Below, piece by piece: positions 18,574-28,554 of a DNA stretch of 64,000 bases. Numbering within the stretch: position 1 is the first letter of the stretch; each line of letters starts with the position of its first letter. The position numbers were made by a program, and so were the translations under genes. This DNA comes from Clostridium polyendosporum (GTDB taxonomy: Bacteria; Bacillota; Clostridia; Clostridiales; Clostridiaceae), in contig NZ_BOPZ01000004.1 of NCBI RefSeq assembly GCF_018332455.1, positions 62,001 through 126,000 of the forward strand. Reading direction: 5' to 3'. A model generated the notes under the pieces. That model had not been told where the DNA came from, made no database searches, and worked only from the letters and a program-made list of their open reading frames with translations.

Positions 18574-21204
18574 CTATCTCTTATTTTTAACTTGTGCTTG
18601 AGCTGCTGCAAGTCTTGCAAGTGGTACTCTAAATGGTGAACAGGAAACATAATCTAATCCTAAGTTATGACAGAACTCAACTGATGATGGATCTCCTCCG
18701 TGCTCTCCACAAATACCTAATTTAATATCTGGTCTTACCGCTTTACCCTTTTCACAAGCTATCTTCATTAATGAACCAACACCAATCTGGTCAAGCTTAG
18801 CGAATGGATCCTGTTCGTAGATTTTCTTTTCGTAGTAGTCTTTTAAGAACTTAGCTGCATCATCTCTTGAGAATCCAAAAGTCATTTGAGTTAAGTCATT
18901 TGTACCAAATGAGAAGAATTCTGCTTCCTTAGCTATATCATCTGCAGTTAGTGCAGCTCTTGGTATTTCAATCATTGTACCAACTTTGAATGGTATTTCT
19001 ATACCTTTCTCAGCCATTACACTCTTAGCAGTTTCAACAACAACATCCTTAACAAATTTTAATTCTTTTATCTCTCCAATTAGAGGAATCATAATTTCTG
19101 GAACTATATTATAGCCCTTTCTTTCTCTTACGTGTATAGCAGCTTCTATTACAGCTCTTGTTTGCATTTCTGCAATTTCTGGATATGAAACTGCAAGACG
19201 ACATCCTCTATGTCCCATCATTGGGTTAAATTCATGTAAATATTCTATAGTTGACTTTAATTCCTCAGAAGTCAATCTCATTTCCTTTGCAAGGGTTTCT
19301 ATATCTTCAGCCTCTGTTGGTAAGAATTCATGTAGTGGTGGATCTAGGAATCTTATAGTTGTTGGTCTATCTTCTAGAGCCTCATAAATACCTATGAAAT
19401 CTTCTCTTTGCATTGGCAATAGCTTATCAAGAGCTTTTCTTCTTTGCTCTTCAGTCTTAGCAACTATCATTTCTCTAACTGCTGAAATTCTATCTTCAGC
19501 AAAGAACATATGCTCTGTTCTACATAATCCTATACCTTCTGCTCCAAACTCAACTGCTTGTTTTGCATCTCTTGGAGTATCAGCGTTTGTTCTAACTTTA
19601 AGCTTTCTAATCTCATCTGCCCAAGACATAAATGTAGCAAAGTATCCACTAATCTCTGGTGCTACAGTCTTAATTGCTCCTGCATACACATTACCAGTGG
19701 AACCTTCTATTGAAATCCAGTCATTTGAAGTTAATGTCTTTCCTGCAACTTGTAACGTCTTAGCTTCTTCATTAACCTTTAATTCTCCACAACCTGCAAC
19801 ACAGCAAGTTCCCATACCTCTAGCAACAACTGCTGCATGAGAAGTCATACCCCCTCTAACAGTTAATATACCTTCGGCAGCAACCATTCCTTCTATATCT
19901 TCTGGCGAAGTTTCTAATCTTACAAGAACTACTTTCTCACCATTTTCTGCTCTTTCCTTTGCTTCTTCAGCAGTAAATGCTATCTTGCCACAAGCTGCTC
20001 CCGGAGAAGCTGGAAGTCCTTTTGCCACTGGATTAGCCTTCTTAAGCTCATTAGAATCAAATGCTGGATGAAGCAATGTATCTAGCTGCTTTGGCTCAAC
20101 CTTTAGTATAGCTTCCTCCTTAGTCAACATATCTTCTTCTACTAAGTTAACAGCTATCTTTAAAGCGGCTTGAGCTGTTCTCTTACCATTTCTAGTTTGC
20201 AAGAAATATAATTTTCCTTCTTCAATAGTGAATTCCATGTCCTGCATATCTCTGTAGTGGTTTTCAAGAGTATTTACAATATCTTCAAATTGCTTGTAAA
20301 TTTCAGCATTTTGCTCTTTTAACTTATCAATTGGTTGAGGAGTTCTTATACCTGCAACAACATCCTCACCTTGTGCATTCATTAGATATTCACCATAAAT
20401 TGCTTTTTCACCATTAGCTGGGTTTCTTGAGAAAGCAACTCCTGTACCGGAAGTTTCTCCTTTATTACCAAATACCATTTCTTGAACATTTACTGCAGTT
20501 CCCCAACTACCTGGAATATCATTTAACCTTCTATAAACAATAGCTCTTGGATTATCCCATGATCTGAATACTGCTGTAACTGATTCAATTAACTGAGTCT
20601 TAGGATCTTGTGGAAATTCCTTACCTTTTTCTTTCTTATAAAGAGCTTTAAATTCTCGAACTAACTTCTTTAAGTCATCAGCATTAAGTTCAGTATCAAA
20701 TTTAACCCCTTTTGCTTCCTTCATATCATCTAGTTTGTTCTCAAATAATCTTTTCTCTATATCCATAACAACATCTGAAAACATTTGAATAAATCTTCTA
20801 TATGAATCATACGCAAATCTTGGATTGTTGGTTAATTTGACCATAGCTTCAACAGTAGCATCATTCAATCCAAGATTTAGTATTGTGTCCATCATACCAG
20901 GCATTGAAGCTCTTGCCCCTGATCTTACAGAAACAAGTAATGGATTTTCAAGGCTACCAAATTTTTTTCCAGAAATCCCTTCTAATTCAGCCATTTTTTC
21001 TTCAATTTGACGAATAACCTCTGGAGCAATTTTCCTTCCATCTTCATAGTACTTATTACAGGCCTCAGTCGTAACAGTAAATCCTTGAGGAACTGGTATC
21101 CCTAGGTTAGTCATTTCAGCTAAATTAGCTCCTTTACCTCCCAATAAATTTTTCATGGATGCATTGCCCTCTTTAAAAAGGTACACATACTTTTTATTCT
21201 CCAT
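18574..21204 (-). CDS. ppdK: Pyruvate, phosphate dikinase
   Basis: Interconverts pyruvate/ATP/Pi and phosphoenolpyruvate/AMP/PPi, serving PPi-linked glycolysis or gluconeogenesis in anaerobes. 876 residues, full length. The N-terminal ATP-grasp domain starts FKEGNASMKNLLGGKGANLAEM. The swivelling phosphohistidine domain has GGMTSHAAVVARGMGTCCVAG. The C-terminal PEP-binding barrel has GLCRTEHMFF and SFGTNDLTQMTFGFSRDD. The ATG has GGAGG upstream. The upstream neighbour is a CcpN-type repressor, and direct repeats in the spacer may be its sites. Confidence 0.97.
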   Translation of the reverse strand: MENKKYVYLFKEGNASMKNLLGGKGANLAEMTNLGIPVPQGFTVTTEACNKYYEDGRKIAPEVIRQIEEKMAELEGISGKKFGSLENPLLVSVRSGARASMPGMMDTILNLGLNDATVEAMVKLTNNPRFAYDSYRRFIQMFSDVVMDIEKRLFENKLDDMKEAKGVKFDTELNADDLKKLVREFKALYKKEKGKEFPQDPKTQLIESVTAVFRSWDNPRAIVYRRLNDIPGSWGTAVNVQEMVFGNKGETSGTGVAFSRNPANGEKAIYGEYLMNAQGEDVVAGIRTPQPIDKLKEQNAEIYKQFEDIVNTLENHYRDMQDMEFTIEEGKLYFLQTRNGKRTAQAALKIAVNLVEEDMLTKEEAILKVEPKQLDTLLHPAFDSNELKKANPVAKGLPASPGAACGKIAFTAEEAKERAENGEKVVLVRLETSPEDIEGMVAAEGILTVRGGMTSHAAVVARGMGTCCVAGCGELKVNEEAKTLQVAGKTLTSNDWISIEGSTGNVYAGAIKTVAPEISGYFATFMSWADEIRKLKVRTNADTPRDAKQAVEFGAEGIGLCRTEHMFFAEDRISAVREMIVAKTEEQRRKALDKLLPMQREDFIGIYEALEDRPTTIRFLDPPLHEFLPTEAEDIETLAKEMRLTSEELKSTIEYLHEFNPMMGHRGCRLAVSYPEIAEMQTRAVIEAAIHVRERKGYNIVPEIMIPLIGEIKELKFVKDVVVETAKSVMAEKGIEIPFKVGTMIEIPRAALTADDIAKEAEFFSFGTNDLTQMTFGFSRDDAAKFLKDYYEKKIYEQDPFAKLDQIGVGSLMKIACEKGKAVRPDIKLGICGEHGGDPSSVEFCHNLGLDYVSCSPFRVPLARLAAAQAQVKNKR

Positions 21205-21254
21205 CTCAATACTCCTCCGTTCAATACTATTTATAGTAAGATTAATATATACAA

Positions 21255-21272
21255 ACGGGATTTAGGTCCCGT
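21255..21272 (-). promoter_or_regulatory. Leader hairpin upstream of ppdK
   Basis: ACGGGA and TCCCGT form a 6-bp stem with a 6-base loop, about 50 bases before the ppdK start. On the minus strand it is followed by TTTGTAT, a weak T tract. It could be an attenuator or a processed end. Confidence 0.4.
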
Positions 21273-21330
21273 AAGCTTGCTTTTTTGTATTTGACAGAAG
21301 CATTTATATTTCTTTCCTACAATTGTTTTA

Positions 21331-21374
21331 TATACCCTTTTTTCACAATTTATACCATTCAGAATTTTATACCC
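21331..21374 (-). promoter_or_regulatory. Three direct repeats of GGTATA in front of ppdK
   Basis: TATACCC (21331-21337), TATACCA (21351-21357) and TATACCC (21368-21374) read as KGGTATA on the minus strand, 17-20 bp apart. A fourth copy, TATACCA (22109-22115), lies at the ccpN promoter. They are plausible sites for CcpN or for another regulator, inferred by position. Confidence 0.4.
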
Positions 21375-21388
21375 ATTGAAATAACTTA

Positions 21389-22021
21389 CTACTCATTTTC
21401 AAGTTTTACAAATAATTTAGTTATATTTGTTTTTGATATCTTTCCAACTATTTTATATTGTTCTTTCCCTTCATCATCTACAACTTTTTCTACTACAGGC
21501 AAGGAGTCAATTTCATGCTCTATTATTTTTCTAGCTACATCATACGCACTTTCTTCTCTTTGAACACATATTATATTGGGCATTCTCGTCATAATAATAC
21601 CCACTGGCACCTTGTGTATATCTGTTCCCCCTATTGCAATCTTTAAAAAATCTTTTCTTGATACTACACCAATAAGATAGCCATCACTTTGTACAAAAAG
21701 AGTTCCAACATCATTTAAGAAAAGGTATACTATAGCATCATATACCATTGTTTCTTCATCTACAAAAACTGGTTTTCCCATTATATCCTTAACTTTAATG
21801 TTAGTTATATAATCATACAATAATCCTCTAGAAGGATTCTCTGAATAAATATATCCAACTTTTGGTCGTGCATCTAAAATTCCTATCATTGTTAAAATTG
21901 CTAAATCTGGTCTTAAAGCTGCTCTTGTCACTCCAAGCTTTGATGCTAAAGCTTCTGATGTAACAGGCTGTCCTTCTTTTACTAACCTAATTATCTCTTC
22001 CTGCCGTGGTGTTAGCTTCAA
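21389..22021 (-). CDS. ccpN: CcpN-type HTH/CBS transcriptional repressor
   Basis: About 210 residues. An N-terminal winged helix (LTPRQEEIIRLV, VTSEALASKLGVTRAAL) is followed by two CBS domains (VKDIMGKPVFVDEETMVYDA, GVVSRKDFLKIA, IMTRMPNIICVQREES, VGKISKTNITKLF). CcpN in Bacillus represses gluconeogenic genes under glycolytic conditions, and next-door ppdK is the natural target here. The TTG at 22021 (GAGGGG 7 bases upstream) is preferred over a longer reading frame from 22069, giving MKLTPRQEEII as in homologues. A long palindrome overlaps its promoter, suggesting autoregulation. Confidence 0.88.
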   Translation of the reverse strand: MKLTPRQEEIIRLVKEGQPVTSEALASKLGVTRAALRPDLAILTMIGILDARPKVGYIYSENPSRGLLYDYITNIKVKDIMGKPVFVDEETMVYDAIVYLFLNDVGTLFVQSDGYLIGVVSRKDFLKIAIGGTDIHKVPVGIIMTRMPNIICVQREESAYDVARKIIEHEIDSLPVVEKVVDDEGKEQYKIVGKISKTNITKLFVKLENE

Positions 22022-22070
22022 TATCTTTCCCCTCTTTCTAAAAGGTAAGAGGAATATTCCTGTAATCATA

Positions 22071-22112
22071 TATAATCAATTACATAATATATACTTTATG
22101 CAATTGATTATA
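22071..22112 (-). promoter_or_regulatory. Palindromic operator candidate at the ccpN promoter
   Basis: TATAATCAATTACATAA (22071-22087) and TTATGCAATTGATTATA (22096-22112) form 17-bp arms with one mismatch. On the minus strand the first arm begins with TATAAT, a perfect -10, so a bound protein would exclude polymerase. Confidence 0.5.
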
Positions 22113-22254
22113 CCATATTTTTCCACGTGATATATACAATTATATCACTATATTCAAGTTTTACTATCCAGAATTTTCTGAATAATATCTAAAATTTCTA
22201 GAATATCCCTCATTTACTTTTAATCTTTACTAAATTATTGTGTTTTTCTAAGAA

Positions 22255-22887
22255 TTACTTATCCTTTTCAACTTCATCAAATTTCACTGTATAGGTATAA
22301 ACAGGTGAATTATCATCCACTTTAACTGACTTTGATGAATTCTTTTGAAAAACTTCATCTTTTACTGAATTTATTTTCTCCCTTACTGTTCCTGCAAGAT
22401 CTACAGCTTTATCCTTAACATCACTGACAGTTTCTTTAACCATCTTATTAACAACTTCAATAGAACCATCATCTTTAGTTATTTCTACCGTTAATTTTGT
22501 AGCTATAGCAGTTATAATACCTATAGCTAACAGCTGAGGCATAATTATAGCTATCACCCCTGCTGCAATACCAGCATTGACAGGAATATCAATTATAACT
22601 TTATCTTCTCTTTTTATCTTAACTCTTGACACATTTCCCTTTTTTATTAATTCATTAAGCCAGAGCTTGAATTCTTCAAGAGTTTCATATTTTGTGGAGG
22701 AACTTTCACCTTTAAACTTTTTCCAAGCATGTGTTTTATCTTCATTACTTCTTTTTATATTTTCAATATAAATTAAAGCTTCTAAAACATCTCCTCCATT
22801 TACTTCTAAAGCAAGCTTTGCTTCAGCATATCCTACACCAGTCCTATCTCTTACTTGATCAACCTTTTCTAATGAGATTTCACTCAT
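22255..22887 (-). CDS. DUF4342-family protein with N-terminal UBA-like domain
   Basis: About 210 residues. Residues 1-45 form a UBA/TS-N-like three-helix module (LEKVDQVRDRTGVGYAEAKLALEVNGGDVLEAL). The DUF4342-type middle (about 60-150) has FKLWLNELIKKGNVSRVKI, then a hydrophobic stretch AGIAAGVIAIIMPQLLAIGIITAI. A charged C-terminus follows. Function is unknown. The ATG at 22887 has AGGAG 8 bases upstream; the frame's GTG at 22896 overlaps it. The gene follows the recO stop directly, suggesting co-transcription with era-recO. Confidence 0.78.
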   Translation of the reverse strand: MSEISLEKVDQVRDRTGVGYAEAKLALEVNGGDVLEALIYIENIKRSNEDKTHAWKKFKGESSSTKYETLEEFKLWLNELIKKGNVSRVKIKREDKVIIDIPVNAGIAAGVIAIIMPQLLAIGIITAIATKLTVEITKDDGSIEVVNKMVKETVSDVKDKAVDLAGTVREKINSVKDEVFQKNSSKSVKVDDNSPVYTYTVKFDEVEKDK

Positions 22888-22892
22888 ATTCC

Positions 22893-23633
22893 TCACTCCT
22901 TAATATAATTTAGCATTTCTAAACTCTTAGGCTTTTTTGAGTAATTTAAAGAAATAATAGAAGAAGTAACCCTATATATTTCATCTTTAATTTCTCTTGA
23001 AACATTAAGTCTATAAACTTTATCCATAGGGGTTTGATTTAAAAACCTCAAAGCATTATATGCACCTTTGGAAACATATACGCCATGTTCCTTTGGACAC
23101 TCCTCACAAACTCCACCGTAGTAGAATAAATTTATGTAATTTGTTGACGATAACTTTTTCATGCAAAATACACAAGTATCAAAATTCAACCCATAACCTG
23201 TTGCTTTTAAAAGTTTAAGTTCAAAACTTCTTATTAGGATTTCGTAATCTAGCGCATCAGTGTTTAGAAGATACAGGCATGTAATAAACTCTTTAAACAA
23301 AAACCTATTGCTTTCTTCATCTTGAAGACATATGTCTATAAGTTCACAAATATATGAGGAGTAAGTAAGCTTTTCAAGGTTATTTAACAATCCTTGAAAA
23401 GAATTAGTTATCTTTCCCTCTGAAAGAGTATAGAGATTTTTTCCTTTAAAAAGCACATATTCACCGAAACAAAGAGGCAATGTAATTGAAAGAAATTTAC
23501 TTCTGCTCTTTTTTGCCCCCTTAGCTACTGCTGTTATTTTACCAATATTTTCCGTAAAAATCCATACCAGCTTATCATTTTCCTTAAAATCTTGTGTTTT
23601 TATAACTACTCCATTAGTTTGAAAGATTGACAG
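22893..23633 (-). CDS. recO: DNA repair protein RecO, apparent CTG start
   Basis: Recombination mediator that loads RecA at gaps. 246 residues if read from CTG at 23633. The frame is open from there through an OB-fold N-terminus (LSIFQTNGVVIKTQDFKEND, LVWIFTENIGKITAVAKGAK) to the zinc motif CVFC...CEEC in the C-terminal half. AGGGG lies 8 bases before this CTG. In frame upstream there is only GAT TTT, GCT, GGG and then a TAA, so no ATG, GTG or TTG can give a full-length protein. A TTG at 23480 would cut off the 51-residue OB fold. The gene follows era by 17 bases. Confidence 0.85.
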   Translation of the reverse strand: MSIFQTNGVVIKTQDFKENDKLVWIFTENIGKITAVAKGAKKSRSKFLSITLPLCFGEYVLFKGKNLYTLSEGKITNSFQGLLNNLEKLTYSSYICELIDICLQDEESNRFLFKEFITCLYLLNTDALDYEILIRSFELKLLKATGYGLNFDTCVFCMKKLSSTNYINLFYYGGVCEECPKEHGVYVSKGAYNALRFLNQTPMDKVYRLNVSREIKDEIYRVTSSIISLNYSKKPKSLEMLNYIKE

Positions 23634-23650
23634 AAAATCAGCCCCTTATG

Positions 23651-24538
23651 CTATTTTTTCTTGTATCCTAATTCCTTTAAGAACAGTGGATTATCTCTCC
23701 ATTCTTTTCTAACCTTAACCCAAATTTTTATATTTACCTTGGAACGCAAAAATTTCTCAATATCATATCTGGATCTTTCCCCTATACGCTTTAAAGTCTG
23801 ACCATTTTTCCCTATTATAATTCCCTTATGAGAATCCTTTTCACAAATTAAATCTACTTCAATATTGTATAATCCTTTTTCATTTTGCTTCATCTGAATT
23901 ATATCAACAGCAATCCCATGAGGGACTTCTTGACTTAATGTTCTAAGAGCTTTTTCTCTCACTATTTCAGATATAACAAATCTTTCTTGAACATCTGTAA
24001 TCATTTCATCTGGAAAATATTTAGGTCCTTCTGGAAGATAGTCTATCATAAGCTTTAATAAAGTATCAGTATTCTTTTCTTTCATAGCTGAAATTGGTAT
24101 TATTTCAGCAAACTCCATTTCTTCGGCATAATTTTTAAGTGTTTCTGCTACTCTTTCAGATGTGTTTTCATCTATTTTATTTACTACTAAGAATACAGGC
24201 GCCTTTTGATTTTTAAGCTGCTCTAATATAAAACTATCTCCTCTTCCTAACTCTACTTCAGGTGTGGTTAAGAAAAGAACTAAGTCTACATCTTTAACAG
24301 ATTCTCTAGCTGAGGATACCATATATTCTCCAAGTTTATGTTTAGGTTTATGCATTCCTGGAGTATCTACAAAAACTATTTGATATTCTTCTCCAGTTAA
24401 TATAGTCTGTATATTGTTTCTTGTAGTCTGTGGTTTATTCGAAACTATAGATAGCTTTTCTCCCATTAATAAATTTAATAGTGTTGATTTTCCTACATTA
24501 GGTCTTCCTACAATAGTTACGTATCCTGATTTAAACAT
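23651..24538 (-). CDS. era: GTPase Era
   Basis: Ribosome-assembly GTPase that binds 16S rRNA. 295 residues. G1 [13 protein letters not shown]2 region NNIQT, G3 [15 protein letters not shown]4 NKID and G5 ISAMKE precede a C-terminal KH domain ([24 protein letters not shown]). It lies between cdd and recO, with 9 bases to cdd, in the conserved ybeY-dgk-cdd-era-recO order. Confidence 0.98.
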   Translation of the reverse strand: MFKSGYVTIVGRPNVGKSTLLNLLMGEKLSIVSNKPQTTRNNIQTILTGEEYQIVFVDTPGMHKPKHKLGEYMVSSARESVKDVDLVLFLTTPEVELGRGDSFILEQLKNQKAPVFLVVNKIDENTSERVAETLKNYAEEMEFAEIIPISAMKEKNTDTLLKLMIDYLPEGPKYFPDEMITDVQERFVISEIVREKALRTLSQEVPHGIAVDIIQMKQNEKGLYNIEVDLICEKDSHKGIIIGKNGQTLKRIGERSRYDIEKFLRSKVNIKIWVKVRKEWRDNPLFLKELGYKKK

Positions 24539-24547
24539 TTATCCTCC

Positions 24548-24952
24548 TTAATCCTGCATCAATAAGTCTTTTTTTGAAAAAACTCCTGGCAGTACCTCAT
24601 CTAAGGTTTTTACTATAAATTCTTTTTTATTCTTAACAATAAATATCTTTATATCTCCATTTTCGGCAAACTCAGCAATTACTTGCCTACAGATACCACA
24701 TGGAAAAGTAAAATTATTTGGGTCACCTATAACTGCTACTGACTTTATTGTTCTACATCCTTCTGAAACAGCCTTAAATATAGCTGTTCTCTCAGCACAA
24801 TTAGTTGCTCCAAAAGAAGCATTCTCTATGTTACAGCCTGAAAATATTTTTCCATTTTCACATAATACTGCTGCACCCACCATAAAATTTGAATAAGGGG
24901 CATAAGCATTTTCTCTAGCTTGAATAGCTGCTTCTATGAGTTTATCATACAT
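24548..24952 (-). CDS. cdd: Cytidine deaminase
   Basis: Deaminates cytidine and deoxycytidine in pyrimidine salvage. 134 residues, the homotetrameric form. Zinc ligands and the catalytic Glu are in CNIENASFGATNCAERTAIF and PCGICRQVIAEF. It is in the conserved position between dgkA and era. Confidence 0.97.
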   Translation of the reverse strand: MYDKLIEAAIQARENAYAPYSNFMVGAAVLCENGKIFSGCNIENASFGATNCAERTAIFKAVSEGCRTIKSVAVIGDPNNFTFPCGICRQVIAEFAENGDIKIFIVKNKKEFIVKTLDEVLPGVFSKKDLLMQD

Positions 24953-25028
24953 ATTATAACCCCCAAACTTTTTAATGCATATAAATTATAGCACTATTTA
25001 TATTATTTACAAGTACAGCTCTTAATAA

Positions 25029-25730
25029 TTACCTACTGAATATTTTAAATACAACTATTGTGAGCAATGTGCCCAAAATAGCTCCCACTACTACTTCCCA
25101 CACACTGTGTACTTCCGAGTCTACTCTACTTTGCGCAGTAATAATAGCCATAAGATAACTAAGCATGATGCAAATTGGTTCTTCTGTTATTAAGGATATA
25201 GTTGTTGCTAGCGAAAAAGATAATGCACTATGCCCACTTGGCATTCCACCTTTTAAAGGAGTACCTTCTCCAAAAAACGCTTTAACTATTATGGTAACAA
25301 TACATACCATAACAAAAGCTATAAATATTATATAGGGCTCAGCCTCTTTAACTTGCCCTATTATCCTATACGTAGCATTAGTTAGTTTATCCCAAAAAAC
25401 TATATATCCAACTAAAATTGCATTTATAGCAGTTACTAACACCGCACCTGCAGCTGCATTTTTTGCAATCTTTGCTAAAGGATGATAATAGTTAGTAGAT
25501 AAATCGATTGCACTTTCTATAGCTGTGTTAAACAACTCAGAAGCGATTACCATAGTTACAGAAACTGCAATTATTAAAAACTCTGTTTTTTTTACGTCGT
25601 ATACAAAACAAGCAGTAAGAACCATAAGTGCCACCGCAAAGTGGATTTTCATATTTCTTTGGGTTCTTACAGAGTGAGTTATTCCATTTATTGCATAATT
25701 AAAACTATCTACTAATTTTCTAACTCTCAT
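25029..25730 (-). CDS. dgkA: Diacylglycerol kinase fused to PAP2 phosphatase
   Basis: 233-residue membrane protein. The N-terminal half (about 1-115) is a prokaryotic DAGK/undecaprenol kinase with SFNYAINGI, KIHFAVALMVL and the catalytic segment ASELFNTAIESAID. The C-terminal half is a PAP2 phosphatase with GGMPSGHSALSF and SRVDSEVHSVWEVVVG carrying the two catalytic His regions. One polypeptide thus has opposite lipid kinase and phosphatase signatures, as in some other clostridia. It may recycle undecaprenyl phosphate. It sits between ybeY and cdd. Confidence 0.9.
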   Translation of the reverse strand: MRVRKLVDSFNYAINGITHSVRTQRNMKIHFAVALMVLTACFVYDVKKTEFLIIAVSVTMVIASELFNTAIESAIDLSTNYYHPLAKIAKNAAAGAVLVTAINAILVGYIVFWDKLTNATYRIIGQVKEAEPYIIFIAFVMVCIVTIIVKAFFGEGTPLKGGMPSGHSALSFSLATTISLITEEPICIMLSYLMAIITAQSRVDSEVHSVWEVVVGAILGTLLTIVVFKIFSR

Positions 25731-25750
25731 ATCCCCACCTATATTTAACC

Positions 25751-26251
25751 TTATCTAGTAATACTTAATTTGTTTAATATGACCTCCTCTCTTTCTCTCA
25801 TTATTTTCTTTTCTTCCTCTTCCATATGATCATAACCTAAAAGATGAAGAACAGAATGTACCACAAGATAACAAGCTTCTCTTAAATATGAATGACTATA
25901 CTCATTACTTTGTTCTTGTGTCTTTTCAAGAGATAATACTATATCCCCAAGCACTAGTTCTCCTTCGTTCATATATGAAGCCTGAAAATTGTAGTTTTTG
26001 TAAACATCCTTGTAAACTTTTCCCTTAGGATAATCTAACATTGGGAATGATAAAACATCTGTTTCTTTATCTATGTTCCTTGTTTCTTTATTAATTTCTC
26101 TTATTTGACTATTATCAATAAAGATTACACTTATCTCACATTCTCTATTTACTCCCTCTTCAAAAAGTGCAAATCTTATAACTTCTTCAACTTTTTTTTC
26201 AAAATCTTCATCTACTAGTATTTTATCCTGTCTATTATCGATGTATATCAT
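25751..26251 (-). CDS. ybeY: Endoribonuclease YbeY
   Basis: Metal-dependent RNase for 16S rRNA 3'-end maturation and ribosome quality control. 166 residues. The zinc motif HxxxHxxxxxH is seen in [15 protein letters not shown], preceded by [17 protein letters not shown]. It lies 20 bases after pgpH and 20 before dgkA. Confidence 0.96.
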   Translation of the reverse strand: MIYIDNRQDKILVDEDFEKKVEEVIRFALFEEGVNRECEISVIFIDNSQIREINKETRNIDKETDVLSFPMLDYPKGKVYKDVYKNYNFQASYMNEGELVLGDIVLSLEKTQEQSNEYSHSYLREACYLVVHSVLHLLGYDHMEEEEKKIMREREEVILNKLSITR

Positions 26252-26271
26252 GGATTTCTCCTTCCTAACAC

Positions 26272-28329
26272 TTACTTTTTGCTTTCCATAGGATATTCTA
26301 TTCTGTTATGGTATATACCATTTAATGTTTTTAAGAAACAACTTCTAATCTTATTTATATCCTTTAATGTAAGGTCACAATTATCAAGTTGCCCTGAATA
26401 AAGCTTATCCTTTATAATGTTATTTACCATTTCTTCTATCTTACCTTTAGTGTGTTCATTTAAAGATCTAACTGCTGCTTCGACACTATCAGCAAGCATT
26501 ATAATACCTGCTTCCTTACTTTCAGGAATTGGACCTGGATATCTGAAATCCTCTTCCTTAATTTCTTCTGGATTTTCAGAATTATTTTTTGCAGTTATAT
26601 AGAAATACTTTACTAAAGTGGTTCCATGATGCTGCTCTATTATATCTTGAATTACCTTAGGAATATTATACTCCCTTGCTAGTTCTAAACCATCCTTTAC
26701 ATGTGATAAAACAATTAAAGTACTAAGGTTTGGAGTAATTTTATCATGTGGATTCTCTTTGCCCACTTGATTTTCCTTAAAAAAGTATGGTCTTTTAGTT
26801 TTCCCCACATCATGATAATATGCTCCTATTCTCGCAAGCACAGGATTACCCCCTATTTCTTCTGCTGCCATTTCTGCTAAATTTGCTACAAGCATGGAAT
26901 GATGATATGTTCCATGTGCCTCCATTAGAAGTTTCTTAAGCAGTGGATTATTAGGATTAGATAATTCTAAAAGTTTGACAGTAGTTACTACATCAAATGT
27001 ACTTTCAAAAAATGGTAAAAGCCCTACTGCTAATACACCTGAAAATAAACACCCAATAGCACTAAGACCTGTCTTTATTAATATATCAATAATATTATTA
27101 GACAATAGCATACCTGTCCCAAATGTTAAAAGAGATATAAACGCTGCTAGGAATATTGTTGAATAAAGAATATCATTTCTTTGTTCTATTTTTCTTAAAG
27201 ATGTTACACCTAAAATAGTATTTACTATACAAAGTATAATAATTTCAGGATTAAAGTTTACTACAACTGCAATTAGCACTGAGTTTAAAAGACTCTGAAC
27301 TAATGATATTTTATAATTTATTAAAAGAGTTATTAATATAGGAGCACATGCTAATGGGATTAAGTTTGGTGAAATAATAGCTAATGTTCTAGCTAAAACT
27401 AAAGACGTTAGATTAACAATACTTATTAATAATAGTTTACTTATATCTTGATAAATACTATTGTAAAACTTGTTTATATAATAAAATTGTAAAAATAATG
27501 GTATGGCAATATATAAAGCTAGATTAATATAAATAATAAGGTTAAAACTAGATTCATTTAAAAGGCCAAGATCATCTAATGTCTTTAGTTGATTTTCTGT
27601 TACAGGTTCTCCTTCTTTAACTATAGTTTGATTTTTCTTTATAACTATAGGTGGAACACTTCTTTTTGCCTCTTTTATTTTTTCATCAGTTTTTTCCTTA
27701 TCGAAAAAAAAGTTAGGGGCTATCTGCGAATATCCTATATTTTTAAGTATTTCCTTTATAGTTCTATTGTAATTAATATTAGCCATTTTATTATCTATTA
27801 TAATTTTAGCATTCTGTATATCACTTTGTTTATCTTCTTCAATAGCATTTGTATAAACCATTGCTATACTTTCTAGCACAATCCCTGAAAGTTCATTTAT
27901 TTGCTCCTTACTCAATGATAGTAATGTAGCATACTCATCATTATCAAGTTTCACATTCAATTTACTAAGAGATAATACCTTATCATTTTCAGATATAGAA
28001 GAATCTTTAAGACTTATTAATTTTGCAAAAAAGTTTTTTATATTTTCCTCTGCCTGTTTCTGTACATCAGTCTTTAAAGTATACTGCTTATCAACTTTCT
28101 CTGCTTCCTCATTTTGCCTTGCTTGAGTAGCATTTTCATCTACTATTTCTCTTGGTGCCTTAATATCAAACTTCGGTATATCTCCTACTGTTAAATCATA
28201 TTTTTTTGTTAATGTAGCTGATAATAATATTATATAAGCTATAAAAAAAGTTACTATATAAAGCAATACTCTTTTTTGTTTTCTAATTTCCTTAAACAAT
28301 AAATACCTTTTTATCCTCAAACCTGTCAC
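26272..28329 (-). CDS. pgpH: 7TMR-HD family c-di-AMP phosphodiesterase (PgpH/YqfF)
   Basis: 685 residues. An N-terminal helix (about 20-42) is followed by a 7TMR-HDED extracellular domain (about 45-265), about seven membrane helices (270-450) and a cytosolic HD domain with [33 protein letters not shown] and IIEQHHGT. PgpH-type proteins hydrolyse the second messenger c-di-AMP. The normal upstream neighbour, phoH, is absent. The ATG at 28329 is far from yqfD (225-base gap with a repeat), so it may have its own promoter. Confidence 0.93.
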   Translation of the reverse strand: MTGLRIKRYLLFKEIRKQKRVLLYIVTFFIAYIILLSATLTKKYDLTVGDIPKFDIKAPREIVDENATQARQNEEAEKVDKQYTLKTDVQKQAEENIKNFFAKLISLKDSSISENDKVLSLSKLNVKLDNDEYATLLSLSKEQINELSGIVLESIAMVYTNAIEEDKQSDIQNAKIIIDNKMANINYNRTIKEILKNIGYSQIAPNFFFDKEKTDEKIKEAKRSVPPIVIKKNQTIVKEGEPVTENQLKTLDDLGLLNESSFNLIIYINLALYIAIPLFLQFYYINKFYNSIYQDISKLLLISIVNLTSLVLARTLAIISPNLIPLACAPILITLLINYKISLVQSLLNSVLIAVVVNFNPEIIILCIVNTILGVTSLRKIEQRNDILYSTIFLAAFISLLTFGTGMLLSNNIIDILIKTGLSAIGCLFSGVLAVGLLPFFESTFDVVTTVKLLELSNPNNPLLKKLLMEAHGTYHHSMLVANLAEMAAEEIGGNPVLARIGAYYHDVGKTKRPYFFKENQVGKENPHDKITPNLSTLIVLSHVKDGLELAREYNIPKVIQDIIEQHHGTTLVKYFYITAKNNSENPEEIKEEDFRYPGPIPESKEAGIIMLADSVEAAVRSLNEHTKGKIEEMVNNIIKDKLYSGQLDNCDLTLKDINKIRSCFLKTLNGIYHNRIEYPMESKK

Positions 28330-28350
28330 CTACTTATAAGGTTTTTTTAT

Positions 28351-28383
28351 AGATACACAAGTTATAATTGAACTTGTATATCT
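28351..28383. repeat. Short hairpin repeat (family II type)
   Basis: AGATACACAAGTT and AACTTGTATATCT form near-complete inverted arms with a 7-base loop, similar to the AAGTTGTNTATCT ends of other elements. It sits in the 225-base gap where phoH is expected. Confidence 0.45.
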
Positions 28384-28554
28384 TTAGTTACTCACATTAT
28401 CACTTAAAGTTTATTATATATTTTAACATATTTTATGCGAAACTCTCCATCTTCTAAAGGTGGATATGGATAGCATAGTATTATAAATGCTTTGATACAG
28501 TTTTTAACAATTACCTTTGTATACAATGGGGGGTAGTTTACAGAATATCTACCG

